Shown here one piece after another: positions 1-5,967 of a DNA stretch of 38,281 nt. The notes under the pieces were generated by a model. That model saw only the letters and a program-made list of their open reading frames with translations, did no database searches and had not been told where the DNA came from. Position 1 is the first letter of the stretch; every line of letters begins with the position of its first letter. The position numbers were made by a program, and so were the translations under genes. The stretch lies in IMG/VR virus record IMGVR_UViG_3300044629_000509, positions 1 to 38,281 of that record; one strand, 5' to 3'. The stretch comes from a virus.

Positions 1-36
1 CATCGCGCTGCGGCCCACACGACCGATGGGTTGGCA
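1..36 (+). other. attC site of cassette F, right half
   Basis: This is the right arm of an attC recombination site. It shows the stem arm CCCACAC (14-20), an L' region (21-28) and the R' core GTTGGCA (30-36), with the crossover expected between G30 and T31. Its partner arm lies at the other end of the window (38259-38281), where GTGTGGG pairs with this stem. The GGGTT context matches the other attC sites of this array. Confidence 0.8.
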
Positions 37-62
37 GGCAAAACGGTAACTACGGAGTGATG

Positions 63-749
63 ATGGCTGAGAAAGTGACAATCGGGAATTGCGAACTGTG
101 GCACGGCGACTGCCGCGAAGTGCTGCCGCAGCTTGGTGAGTTTGATTTGATTTTGACCGACCCGCCGTATGGGATCGGCTACGCCGCGCACCCGGTTAGA
201 GCAGAGAACGGCTTGCATGAAAAGATGGACTGGGACAACGCCCCCCCCCCGACCTGGCTGTTTGGCTTGATGCAGGAAAAGGCGAAGTTGATGATTGTTT
301 GGGGCGGGAATTACATGCAACTACCACCGTCGCGCGGCTGGCTTGCGTGGAGAAAACCCGACCGCGTACCAAGCGCGGCAGACTTTGAACTGGCGTGGAC
401 GAGCATGGACATGAACTCGCGCTTAATTGACCAGTCGATTGCAGCGACCAATGCGGAGCGTGTTGGACACCCAACACAGAAGCCGCTGCGCGTAATGGAA
501 TGGTGCCTGAGCTTCGCACCGAAGGCGCAAACCGTTTGCGACCCATTCATGGGCAGCGGAACGACCGGCGTGGCCTGCGCCCGGATGGGTTTGCACTTCA
601 CCGGCGTCGAGCGCGAGCGAAAATACTTTGACATAGCCTGCCGCCGAATAGAGCAAGCCTACGCACAGCCACGGCTGTTCGAGGACGCAAAAGTCGGCGC
701 TGGCGAGACGGCGGTGCAGGGCGACATGCTTTTGCCTGCCAACGCATGA
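63..749 (+). CDS. Beta-class DNA N6-adenine/N4-cytosine methyltransferase (cassette A)
   Basis: This protein would transfer a methyl group from S-adenosylmethionine to adenine N6 or cytosine N4 in DNA, and so could shield phage DNA from host restriction. It is 228 residues. The catalytic DPPY motif is near residues 33-36 and the SAM-binding FMGSGT motif near 162-167. That motif order (DPPY first) is the beta class. The region between, normally holding target recognition, is compact, so specificity cannot be guessed. ATG at 63 is chosen for the GGAG at 54-57; GTG57 and ATG60 are also in frame. The last codons lie inside attC. A run of ten C at 241-250 lies in the coding sequence and could slip. 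No restriction partner is seen. Confidence 0.88.
   Translation: MAEKVTIGNCELWHGDCREVLPQLGEFDLILTDPPYGIGYAAHPVRAENGLHEKMDWDNAPPPTWLFGLMQEKAKLMIVWGGNYMQLPPSRGWLAWRKPDRVPSAADFELAWTSMDMNSRLIDQSIAATNAERVGHPTQKPLRVMEWCLSFAPKAQTVCDPFMGSGTTGVACARMGLHFTGVERERKYFDIACRRIEQAYAQPRLFEDAKVGAGETAVQGDMLLPANA
241..250 (+). repeat. Ten-C homopolymer inside the cassette A methyltransferase gene
   Basis: Ten consecutive C bases encode part of the Asn-Ala-Pro-Pro-Pro-Thr stretch at about residues 60-65, upstream of the SAM-binding motif. Loss or gain of one base would truncate the enzyme. At the length given here the frame is open. Confidence 0.9.
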
Positions 750-806
750 ATTCACAGGCGACCAGCAGTTTTATCGCGGGGCGTCCTGTGGAATGACGGG
801 TTAGAG
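737..806 (+). other. attC site of cassette A
   Basis: R'' is TGCCAAC (737-743) and R' is GTTAGAG (800-806), with the crossover between G800 and T801. Between them is an imperfect inverted repeat (ACAGG on one arm, CCTGT on the other) around a TTTATCGC centre shared with sites B and D. R'' overlaps the end of the methyltransferase gene. Confidence 0.85.
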
Positions 807-1189
807 CGCGGTTGATACGGAGAAAGACATGGGATTTGCAGACTGGAAGAAAAGAAGTGAAGCGTGCGCAAACGTGCTGACCTACAGCATGCCGACGCGC
901 TCGAACATCCTGAGGGCGCTGCAAGCGGCGTACAAGGCCGGAGAACGCGATGGGCGCAAACAGGTTGAGGCGGTTGCGGAGAACGGCGCGAAGCTGGCGG
1001 TGCTTGTGGAGCGCGAGGCGTGCGCCAAGGTGTGCCGCGAAATTGCCATCCTGCGGCTGGATAGCGGGATTGAGCCGGGGTGCTGTGCGCAAGTGGCGGA
1101 CATGTGCAACGTGGCGATACTCAAACGCTCTAACGCCTAGCTAACCGGCGCAGGCGGCTTTATCGCCTGCGTCCGTGTTGAGCGACGGG
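801..1189 (+). mobile_element. Integron gene cassette B (small unknown protein)
   Basis: The start TTAGAGCG (after G800) is the reverse complement of CGCTCTAA in the R'' of its own attC (1127-1133). The single gene fills nearly the whole 389-bp cassette, and its stop codon lies just inside the attC site. Confidence 0.85.
829..1140 (+). CDS. Small protein of unknown function (cassette B)
   Basis: The protein has 103 residues, probably cytoplasmic, with no signal peptide or membrane segment. It is largely helical by composition, with an alanine/glutamate-rich middle (about residues 30-75). A cysteine-containing stretch around EREACAKVCR (about 62-71) resembles a motif seen in small phage proteins, from memory only. 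Four further cysteines occur, but no clean metal-binding pattern is visible. The start is set by GGAGA about eight bases upstream of the ATG. The 3' end overlaps the R'' box. I do not recognise the family. Its place between two DNA-modification genes hints at an accessory or anti-defence role, but that is inference from context alone. Confidence 0.7.
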   Translation: MGFADWKKRSEACANVLTYSMPTRSNILRALQAAYKAGERDGRKQVEAVAENGAKLAVLVEREACAKVCREIAILRLDSGIEPGCCAQVADMCNVAILKRSNA

Positions 1190-1195
1190 TTAGGT
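1128..1195 (+). other. attC site of cassette B
   Basis: R'' is CTCTAAC (1128-1134) and R' is GTTAGGT (1189-1195), with the crossover after G1189. The central stem CGCAGGCG/CGCCTGCG (1149-1156, 1164-1171) is a perfect eight-base-pair inverted repeat with a short loop containing TTTAT. This is one of the best formed attC sites in the window. Confidence 0.9.
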
Positions 1196-1871
1196 GCCGT
1201 ACTACCAGCGCCGACTTTTAAGGATAGACGATGGCCCTTGAGAACTACCAGATACGCCAGATTGACTACGCGACAGCGATGGCGGTGATTGTGCGCGAGC
1301 ACTACCTGCACCGCAAAGCCCCGTGCAGCGTGGCGTTTGGCTTGTTTCTCGGTGCGGAACTGAAGGGCGTTGTTTGCTACGGCACACCGAGCAGCGCACC
1401 GCTACGCAGCGGGATAGCAGGCCCGGAACATGCCTGCAACGTGGCCGAACTGACGCGGCTTTGGGTTTGCGACAGCGTGCCACGCAATGGCGAAAGTTTC
1501 TTGATCGGGCGCACGGTGGGTAAGGCAGGGAAAGAGATTGTGGTTTCGTTTGCCGAGATTCAGCAGGGGCATGTCGGGATCGTGTATCAGGCGACGAACT
1601 GGATTTACACAGGGCTTTCCGCGAAGCGCACGAACTGGACGATTGACGGCATTAGCAAGCACTGCCAGACCCTAGCCGACAAATACACCGCGAGCGAGAT
1701 ACGCAAAGAGTTTGGCGACAGGTTCAGTTTGCAGGACAGGCCAAGGAAACATAGGTATGTTTTTATCAACGCCAAGGGGCGGCGTAGGGCTGAGATTTTT
1801 GCAAGTTTGCGCTACCGGCCAGAGCCATACCCCAAGACACCTAACTTAAATTCTCCGACACTTGATGTCGG
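1190..1871 (+). mobile_element. Integron gene cassette C (Mom-like protein), last in the array
   Basis: The start TTAGGTG (after G1189) matches the reverse complement of CACCTAA in the R'' box (1838-1844). The cassette is the last before intI. Its own attC is very short and unlike the others (see 1839-1877). Confidence 0.75.
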
Positions 1872-1875
1872 TTAA
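1231..1875 (+). CDS. Mom-like DNA modification protein (cassette C)
   Basis: This 214-residue protein closely resembles the phage Mu Mom group. Mom converts adenine in phage DNA to a modified form that resists many restriction enzymes and has a GNAT-like acyltransferase fold. Recognisable blocks are REHYLHRKAP (22-31), ELTRLWV (73-79), PRNGESFLIGRT (84-95) and a QGHVG...NWIYTG block (112-128), in the order expected for Mom. No Com-like translational activator is seen next to it, unlike in Mu. ATG1231 follows AAGGA by about eight bases. The last residues are encoded by the attC region, so the C-terminus depends on which site follows. The Mom assignment is from recalled family motifs; the chemistry is inferred. 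Confidence 0.8.
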   Translation: MALENYQIRQIDYATAMAVIVREHYLHRKAPCSVAFGLFLGAELKGVVCYGTPSSAPLRSGIAGPEHACNVAELTRLWVCDSVPRNGESFLIGRTVGKAGKEIVVSFAEIQQGHVGIVYQATNWIYTGLSAKRTNWTIDGISKHCQTLADKYTASEIRKEFGDRFSLQDRPRKHRYVFINAKGRRRAEIFASLRYRPEPYPKTPNLNSPTLDVG

Positions 1876-1877
1876 CT
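1839..1877 (+). other. Atypical short attC at the end of the array (cassette C)
   Basis: R'' ACCTAAC (1839-1845) is complementary to the start of cassette C, so the left boundary is real. The rest is only a six-base-pair hairpin, CCGACA/TGTCGG (1855-1860, 1866-1871), and a weak R', GTTAACT (1871-1877). The site lacks the TTTATCGC centre and longer arms of the others. It may be a truncated attC or a fusion with an ancestral end sequence. Confidence 0.6.
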
Positions 1878-1905
1878 CCACCACACCACCAGGAGACCCG
1901 CGCCA

Positions 1906-2940
1906 ATGCTGACCATTACCAAACCAAACGCGACACCGGTGGCGGTATTACCCGTCGCCGCTCCAATCGCGCAGCCGCCCAAGCTGCTCGACCGCATGCG
2001 GGCCGCGATCCAGGTGCGGCACTACAGTCTGGCGACCGAGCGCACCTACATCGGATGGGTCAAGCGCTTCATTTACTTCCACCAGAGGCGGCACCCCGCC
2101 GACATGGGCGCGCCCGAAGTCGAAGCCTTCCTGTCCGCGCTCGCCACTGAACTGGACGTGTCGGCCAGCACGCAGAACCAGGCCAAGCACGCGATCCTGT
2201 TCCTCTACAAGCAAGTCCTCGGCGTCACCCTGCCCTGGCTCGACGGCATCACCAGCGCGAAGATCAACAAGCGCCTGCCCGTGGTGCTCACCGTCACCGA
2301 AACACAAGCCCTGCTGCGCCGCCTGCCGCACGACACCAACGGCCTGATCGTCCGCCTGCTCTATGGCACCGGGATGCGCATCAAGGAAGCGCTGCGACTG
2401 CGGATCAAGGACGTGGATCTGGACCGCGGCGAGATCATCGTCCGCGAAGGCAAGGGCGGCAAGGACCGCATCACCATGCTGCCGGACGCCCTGGTGCCCG
2501 AACTCACCGGACACATCGCCGAACGCCGCCGCTGGCACGACATCGATCTGGCCAGCGGACATGCCGACGTCGAACTGCCCGATGCCATCGAGCGCAAATA
2601 CCCCAAGGCCGGAGCGCAATGGGCGTGGCAGTATGTGTTTGCCGCGCCGACCTACAGCACCGACCCGCGCACCGGCGTCGTGCGGCGGCATCACTGGTGC
2701 GAGCGCAACATCCAGCGCGCAGTGCGCACCGCCACCCAGGCCGCCGGCATCAGCAAACTAGCCCATCCGCACACCCTGCGGCATTGCTTCGCCACCCACC
2801 TTCTCGAGGCCGGCTACGACATCCGCACCGTGCAGGAGCTGCTAGGCCACTCTGACGTGGCCACCACCATGATCTACACCCATGTCCTCAACAAAGGCGG
2901 GCGTGGCGTCGTCAGCCCGCTGGATCGGGTCGCGACGTGA
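1906..2940 (+). CDS. intI: Integron integrase (IntI-type tyrosine recombinase)
   Basis: This 344-residue enzyme inserts and excises gene cassettes at attC sites, binding them as folded single strands. It has an N-terminal SAM-like DNA-binding domain (about 28-105) and a catalytic domain with the tyrosine recombinase set R158, H289, R292, H315 and Y324. It also has the extra segment found in integron integrases and not in XerCD, around residues 229-254 ([11 protein letters not shown] and following). Length is typical. AGGAG at 1891-1895 lies about nine bases before the ATG. The gene lies just after the last cassette and on the same strand as the cassettes, whereas classical intI genes diverge from the array. 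Its stop overlaps the next start (TGATG). No LexA-like box is seen upstream, so expression probably comes from read-through. Confidence 0.93.
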   Translation: MLTITKPNATPVAVLPVAAPIAQPPKLLDRMRAAIQVRHYSLATERTYIGWVKRFIYFHQRRHPADMGAPEVEAFLSALATELDVSASTQNQAKHAILFLYKQVLGVTLPWLDGITSAKINKRLPVVLTVTETQALLRRLPHDTNGLIVRLLYGTGMRIKEALRLRIKDVDLDRGEIIVREGKGGKDRITMLPDALVPELTGHIAERRRWHDIDLASGHADVELPDAIERKYPKAGAQWAWQYVFAAPTYSTDPRTGVVRRHHWCERNIQRAVRTATQAAGISKLAHPHTLRHCFATHLLEAGYDIRTVQELLGHSDVATTMIYTHVLNKGGRGVVSPLDRVAT

Positions 2941-3104
2941 TGGACTGGTTTTTTGGAAATCCGCGCATGTTCAATTACGTCATCCTCGCGCTGTACTGCG
3001 CAAATGCAGGCTGGTGGGCGTGGCATGGCAAGTGGGCCGACGTCTGCTACTGGATGTCCGCTTTCGCCATCACGGCCACGGTGACATGGGGATATAACCA
3101 CTGA
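2940..3104 (+). CDS. Small two-helix membrane protein between intI and xis
   Basis: This protein has 54 residues. ATG at 2940 overlaps the intI stop (TGATG), and its own stop overlaps the next start in the same way, so translation of intI, this gene and the excisionase-like gene looks coupled. The sequence is rich in tryptophan and tyrosine. It has two likely membrane segments, about 11-28 and 33-52, with a short charged turn (HGKWAD). No family is recognised. Possible roles such as superinfection exclusion or a small holin-like protein are guesses. Good packing on both sides is the main support that it is a real gene. Confidence 0.65.
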   Translation: MDWFFGNPRMFNYVILALYCANAGWWAWHGKWADVCYWMSAFAITATVTWGYNH

Positions 3105-3412
3105 TGCTGCTTACCCTGCCCGCCGTCGCGCTGCAATTAGGCATTTCGCGCCGCACCCTCGAGCGCGAGATCGCCGACGGCCGGGTTCCGGTCGTCATGA
3201 TTCGCGGCGCCGTCAGAATTGACGAAATCGACCTTCAGGCATACATTCAGCAGTCCCGCATCAAGAAAACCAGACCATGCCCGTCAGAAAACGCGGCGAC
3301 CGCTGGCATGTCCGCCTTCAAATCGGCGGCCAGCGCATCGAGCGCAGCCTTGGCCCGACTGCTACAAAAGCGGACGCCCTCGACTATGAGGCCCGACTCC
3401 GCCAGGACGTAG
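3104..3412 (+). CDS. Excisionase-like MerR/Xis winged-helix protein
   Basis: Residues 1-55 form a typical excisionase-type winged helix: LPAVALQLGISRRTLEREIADGRVPVVM, followed by an arginine-containing wing and DLQAYI. Such proteins bend DNA at attachment sites and steer the integrase towards excision. The 102-residue frame overlaps the integrase gene by 136 bases. The part after about residue 58 is low in structure and probably only tolerated by the overlap. Its position directly before the integrase, with a start overlapping the preceding stop, fits a xis-int pair. It could also serve as directionality factor or repressor of int expression. Confidence 0.75.
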   Translation: MLLTLPAVALQLGISRRTLEREIADGRVPVVMIRGAVRIDEIDLQAYIQQSRIKKTRPCPSENAATAGMSAFKSAASASSAALARLLQKRTPSTMRPDSART

Positions 3413-4254
3413 TCGCCGGAAAGACGGGGCGAACCGCCCCGCGCACCATGGAAGACGCCCTGGTGCGGTGGCTGCAAGGCGAAGCGGCCCAGCTCACCAG
3501 CTACAACAACTTGCTGTCGAAAGTCAGGCTGCTGCAACCTCATGCCGCCGGGAAGCGGCTTGACGCCATCGTCAGCATTGCCGAAGACGTCAAGGCAGCC
3601 GGCATCAAAGACAAACTGGCGCCGGCCACCATCAATCGCCGGTTGGCCATCCTGCGCCGTATCGCCAATCTGGCTCACGACCAATGGGGCTGGCTCGACG
3701 CGCCCCTCGGCAATCGCATCAAACTCTTGCGCGGAGAAGTCGCCCGCCACGTTTATCTGACGCCCGACCAGGTCGAAACCCTGGCCGATCATTGCGAGCA
3801 TGCCGTCGTCGCCCGGGCGATCCGCCTGTTGGCTCGCACCGGCCTTCGCGAAGGTGAGCTACTGCGCGCCAGCACGATATTCGATGGCTGCATCGTCGTT
3901 GATGACGTCGCCCCCTACAAGCCGCGCTTGGTGCCCCTGCCGGCCGATATGCAGGACATCACCCTGCCGCTGGGCATCACCTATCACACGCTACGCACCT
4001 ACTTCGAGCGCGCCCGGTTGGCCGCTGGCCTGCCGCATGTCCGCGTGCATGACCTGCGGCATACGGCCGCGAGCTGGTGGGTGCAGTCAGGCGCAAACCT
4101 CGCCGTCGTGCGGGATCTGCTCGGCCACGCCAACTTGGCCGTTACCAGCCGCTACACACACCTGGCCTCCGGCGACCTGAAACGCGCCGCGGCGGTCATG
4201 GGGCAGAATATGCTGGAACGGGGCAAAAACGGGGCAAAAACCCCGCAAACCTAG
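3277..4254 (+). CDS. int: Phage site-specific tyrosine integrase
   Basis: This 325-residue recombinase would integrate and excise the phage through the tRNA-Leu-like site just downstream. The N-terminal part (about 1-50) resembles the arm-binding beta-sheet domain of lambdoid integrases. Residues 55-135 are the core-binding domain, and the catalytic domain carries R191 (ARTGLREGELL), H258 and R261 (HDLRH), H284 (LLGHANL) and Y293 (TSRYTH). It is distinct from the IntI at 1906: it has no IntI-specific insertion. Its last codons run through copies of a GGGGCAAAAAC repeat, also found at 4378-4399. These may be arm-type binding sites and part of the attachment region. ATG3277 has only a weak ribosome binding site, consistent with coupling to the upstream gene. 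Confidence 0.93.
   Translation: MPVRKRGDRWHVRLQIGGQRIERSLGPTATKADALDYEARLRQDVVAGKTGRTAPRTMEDALVRWLQGEAAQLTSYNNLLSKVRLLQPHAAGKRLDAIVSIAEDVKAAGIKDKLAPATINRRLAILRRIANLAHDQWGWLDAPLGNRIKLLRGEVARHVYLTPDQVETLADHCEHAVVARAIRLLARTGLREGELLRASTIFDGCIVVDDVAPYKPRLVPLPADMQDITLPLGITYHTLRTYFERARLAAGLPHVRVHDLRHTAASWWVQSGANLAVVRDLLGHANLAVTSRYTHLASGDLKRAAAVMGQNMLERGKNGAKTPQT
4216..4237 (+). repeat. 22-bp direct repeat, copy 1 (candidate integrase arm site)
   Basis: It is identical to 4378-4399 and itself made of two copies of a CGGGGCAAAA unit. The two copies flank the tRNA-like core at 4274-4316 with similar spacing, as arm-type integrase sites would. This copy is inside the end of int. Confidence 0.7.
4225..4245 (-). 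terminator. Possible terminator of the leftward late operon
   Basis: Read on the minus strand, CGGGG (4245-4241) and CCCCG (4234-4230) form a stem, followed by five T. It lies downstream of the lysis genes that end at 4433. The same bases belong to the direct repeat, so this may be coincidence. Confidence 0.4.
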
Positions 4255-4273
4255 CGCTGGCGCGGTAACGCTC

Positions 4274-4316
4274 GGGATTTTAAGTCCCTTGTGTATACCA
4301 ATTTCACCACCCGGGC
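4274..4316 (-). other. 5' half of a tRNA-Leu(UAA), putative attP core
   Basis: The minus strand reads as the first 43 bases of a tRNA-Leu: acceptor GCCCGGG, a D arm with AATTGGTA, and an anticodon stem-loop with CTTAAAA between GGGA and TCCC (anticodon UAA). After this, the variable arm, T arm and 3' acceptor cannot be found, so it is not a working tRNA gene. It lies directly after int and between two 22-bp repeats, as expected for an attachment site derived from a tRNA-Leu gene. Confidence 0.75.
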
Positions 4317-4377
4317 GACTGATTTATAAAGCGTTTTTGCGACAGGCCGCGACACTTTCCGCCACCTTTGCCCCATA

Positions 4378-4399
4378 GAACGGGGCAAAAACGGGGCAA
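4378..4399 (+). repeat. 22-bp direct repeat, copy 2 (candidate integrase arm site)
   Basis: An exact copy of 4216-4237, on the other side of the tRNA-like core. An inverted copy of the GGGGCAA part (TTGCCCC, 4368-4374) lies next to it. Nothing else is seen in the 4255-4432 gap except the core. Confidence 0.7.
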
Positions 4400-4432
4400 T
4401 ATGTGGCGGGCGGTTGATCTCATGTAGCCATT

Positions 4433-4873
4433 CTACCTGCGCACCGCATCGATCACTTCGTAACAGGCGACGAGGCCGGCTCGTATATCGTCGGCGCGGG
4501 CAGCTTCGCCTGCAAGAAATCCCGCATCCGGTCTTGAAAGCTCGGCCCCGGTTCCACCCGTACAGCCAGCGCGGGCACCTTCGGGCATTCCGCTGGGGCG
4601 CTCGGAGCGGTCGCGCAGCCCGTCAAGAGCAATATCGAGATTGCGGCGAGTATCGGCCAGGCGCGCGGCCTGTTTTTTTGCGGCAGCATCGAAACCATCT
4701 TGCATCTCCTTTTCCTTGGCGCGGGCTTTAAGTAAAGAATCCGCTCGTTCCTTTTCAATCTTCGCCGCCCAGCGAACGTCGGCGGCGTTGCTTCCGTGGG
4801 CGTTCCAGTAAAAGCCATTGAACACGAATGCGATCACCACCGCCAGCATCAGCAGCATCGGGCTGGGGATCAT
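4433..4873 (-). CDS. Rz-type inner-membrane spanin subunit
   Basis: This protein links inner and outer membranes and helps disrupt the outer membrane at the last step of lysis. It is 146 residues with an N-terminal membrane anchor (about 4-23) and a long charged, helical periplasmic part with coiled-coil character (about 30-90). The start ATG overlaps the endolysin stop (ATGA). The Rz1 partner gene is embedded in another frame at 4453-4698, which is the classic Rz/Rz1 arrangement and the best support for the assignment. It is the last gene of the late operon. Confidence 0.85.
   Translation of the reverse strand: MIPSPMLLMLAVVIAFVFNGFYWNAHGSNAADVRWAAKIEKERADSLLKARAKEKEMQDGFDAAAKKQAARLADTRRNLDIALDGLRDRSERPSGMPEGARAGCTGGTGAELSRPDAGFLAGEAARADDIRAGLVACYEVIDAVRR
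4453..4698 (-). CDS. Rz1-type outer-membrane spanin lipoprotein
   Basis: This 81-residue gene lies entirely inside Rz in another frame. It has a basic N-terminus, a hydrophobic stretch and a lipobox ending LLTGC at residues 24-28, so the mature protein would be acylated at Cys28 and sorted to the outer membrane. The remainder is proline-rich, as usual for Rz1. AGGAG sits seven bases before ATG4698. It would pair with the Rz product across the periplasm. The mature chain of about 54 residues is in the usual range. Confidence 0.85.
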   Translation of the reverse strand: MVSMLPQKNRPRAWPILAAISILLLTGCATAPSAPAECPKVPALAVRVEPGPSFQDRMRDFLQAKLPAPTIYEPASSPVTK

Positions 4874-5343
4874 GCCAGCGCCTCCTCGCCCGGCAGCGGC
4901 TCGCACAGTGGCGGCTTGGTGCTGGGCACGTAGTAGCGTCGGTGCGACTTCGGCGGCACGATCTGCAAATGGACCCACGTCGGCGTCCATTGCGGGCGCT
5001 CCATCCACAACCCGATCTCGGCCAGTGATTCTTCGTTTGCCAAACACCACCGCGCCAGATCGCGCGTACCGTTGTCGCGCAGATCGATGCCCTCGCCGGT
5101 CAGGTGTTTGCTCGACGCGGCGGCGTTGCTGGTCGCTTCGTTGATGGCCTTCGGCCGCCAGCCGCTGGCGACGTGCGTGCGGGTGGTGTGGTCGAGCGCC
5201 GGGCGCACGTTGTCGGCATACGCCCAGGACAGCAGCAGATTCACGCGGCCGAGCAGTTCGGCTACGTGCCCGCGGATCGCGTCGGTCAGCTCGGCCGGGT
5301 ACTTCGCGTCCCGGCCCATGTAGTAGTCGGCGGCAATGATCAT
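4870..5343 (-). CDS. Endolysin, peptidase M15 family
   Basis: This lysis enzyme is predicted to cut peptide bonds of peptidoglycan. Of its 157 residues, the M15 metallopeptidase core is visible: SGWR (60-63), zinc ligands H80 and D87 in HLTGEGID, and H125 in TPTWVHLQ. There is no signal peptide, so export should depend on the holin encoded just upstream. GGGAG lies six bases before ATG5343. The gene overlaps its neighbours by four bases on both sides, fitting a holin-endolysin-spanin cassette. The exact bond cut (L-Ala-D-Glu or D-Ala-D-Ala) cannot be told from the sequence. Confidence 0.87.
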   Translation of the reverse strand: MIIAADYYMGRDAKYPAELTDAIRGHVAELLGRVNLLLSWAYADNVRPALDHTTRTHVASGWRPKAINEATSNAAASSKHLTGEGIDLRDNGTRDLARWCLANEESLAEIGLWMERPQWTPTWVHLQIVPPKSHRRYYVPSTKPPLCEPLPGEEALA

Positions 5344-5654
5344 TTCGCACTCCCGAATTTGTCTTCCGCCCATTTCTCTATGCGGAAAATCGCCCGGCTG
5401 CCCATGTGACCGCTGATGCCGATCAACACCGCCGACAGCAGCTTGTTGATGTCGGCAGCCTCGCATAGCCAGAAGGTGAGCAGGCCGGCAAAGCCGCTGG
5501 TAATCAGTTCGCCGACGAACTCGGTGATGTTGAATGCGCGAACCGTTCCTGCTTTCAGCTTTCGCATGAAGCTCACGGCACCACCGACACCCGCGAGGGC
5601 AATCACCCACGCATAAGTAAGCATCGAATAATTGCTCGGGTCTTTTTCAGGCAT
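5340..5654 (-). CDS. Holin, three membrane segments
   Basis: This 104-residue protein has three likely transmembrane helices (about 12-30, 47-65 and 70-88) and a charged C-terminus, the pattern of class I holins. It lies directly before the endolysin. It would form holes in the inner membrane that release the endolysin and set lysis timing. The start ATG5654 is preceded by AGAGGAA at good distance. No dual-start motif (Met-Lys-Met) is visible. The gene overlaps the endolysin start by four bases. Assignment rests on topology and position. Confidence 0.8.
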   Translation of the reverse strand: MPEKDPSNYSMLTYAWVIALAGVGGAVSFMRKLKAGTVRAFNITEFVGELITSGFAGLLTFWLCEAADINKLLSAVLIGISGHMGSRAIFRIEKWAEDKFGSAK

Positions 5655-5655
5655 G

Positions 5656-5967
5656 TCAGTTCCTCTCGATAAAATCGACAATCGGTTGCTCATGCCGGTT
5701 CGCTTCCCGGCAGTGCCCGGCTTGCAGTTTGTCGGTCAGCCAGATGATGAAGTCGGCCCACCACACGCCGCGAGCGCGCCAAGCGTGAGACGAGCAGGAC
5801 TCGCGGCCAGAGCCGTTCAGCCAGAATGCGTTGTTGAATTGATCGATGGCGCGCATCGCTTCCTTGAATCGCACCGGACTGACGAGGATGCCGAATAGCT
5901 GAAGGACATACGCCGTGACGGTCGGTATCAGGAACAGGAGGAAAAGGATGACGCCGCCGAATCTCAC
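5656..5967 (-). CDS. Small protein with one membrane segment, before holin
   Basis: This 103-residue protein has a strongly hydrophobic N-terminus (about 4-28) that could be a membrane anchor or uncleaved signal. A conserved-looking soluble part follows, with Ser/Cys and Trp-rich pieces (NGSGRESCSSHAW and ARGVWWADF). The GTG start overlaps the preceding stop (GTGA). From memory, similar proteins sit beside lysis genes in related podoviruses, but I cannot name a family. It could be a second holin or antiholin, or a lysis accessory protein; only its position supports this. Confidence 0.65.
   Translation of the reverse strand: MRFGGVILFLLFLIPTVTAYVLQLFGILVSPVRFKEAMRAIDQFNNAFWLNGSGRESCSSHAWRARGVWWADFIIWLTDKLQAGHCREANRHEQPIVDFIERN

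Larger units (their letters stand above)
31..800 (+). mobile_element. Integron gene cassette A (DNA methyltransferase)
   Basis: The cassette runs from the T after the crossover G at 30 to the crossover G at 800. Its first bases (TTGGCAGGC) with the preceding G are the exact reverse complement of GCCTGCCAAC at 734-743, the R'' end of its own attC. This is expected if the cassette once existed as a circle closed through that site. It holds one gene, in the array direction, with almost no non-coding sequence. Confidence 0.85.

Noticed and set aside
1876-1905. LexA box or classical attI upstream of intI
   Set aside because: No CTGT-N8-ACAG pattern and no direct repeats with a GTT core were found in the 30 bases between the array end and intI.
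1948-2694. 248-residue minus-strand frame inside intI
   Set aside because: A shadow of the high-GC intI gene; intI has all catalytic residues and its typical length.
1-2940. The left and right parts as bacterial chromosomal integron flanking an integrated prophage
   Set aside because: The ends rejoin into one attC, an intact attP-like region lies inside the phage genes, and the array follows the phage operons without a gap or host genes. A prophage inside a chromosomal array would need attL and attR at its edges, which are not seen.
4258-4320. A complete tRNA-Leu gene on the minus strand
   Set aside because: Only the 5' half matches. No T arm or 3' acceptor follows after the anticodon stem.
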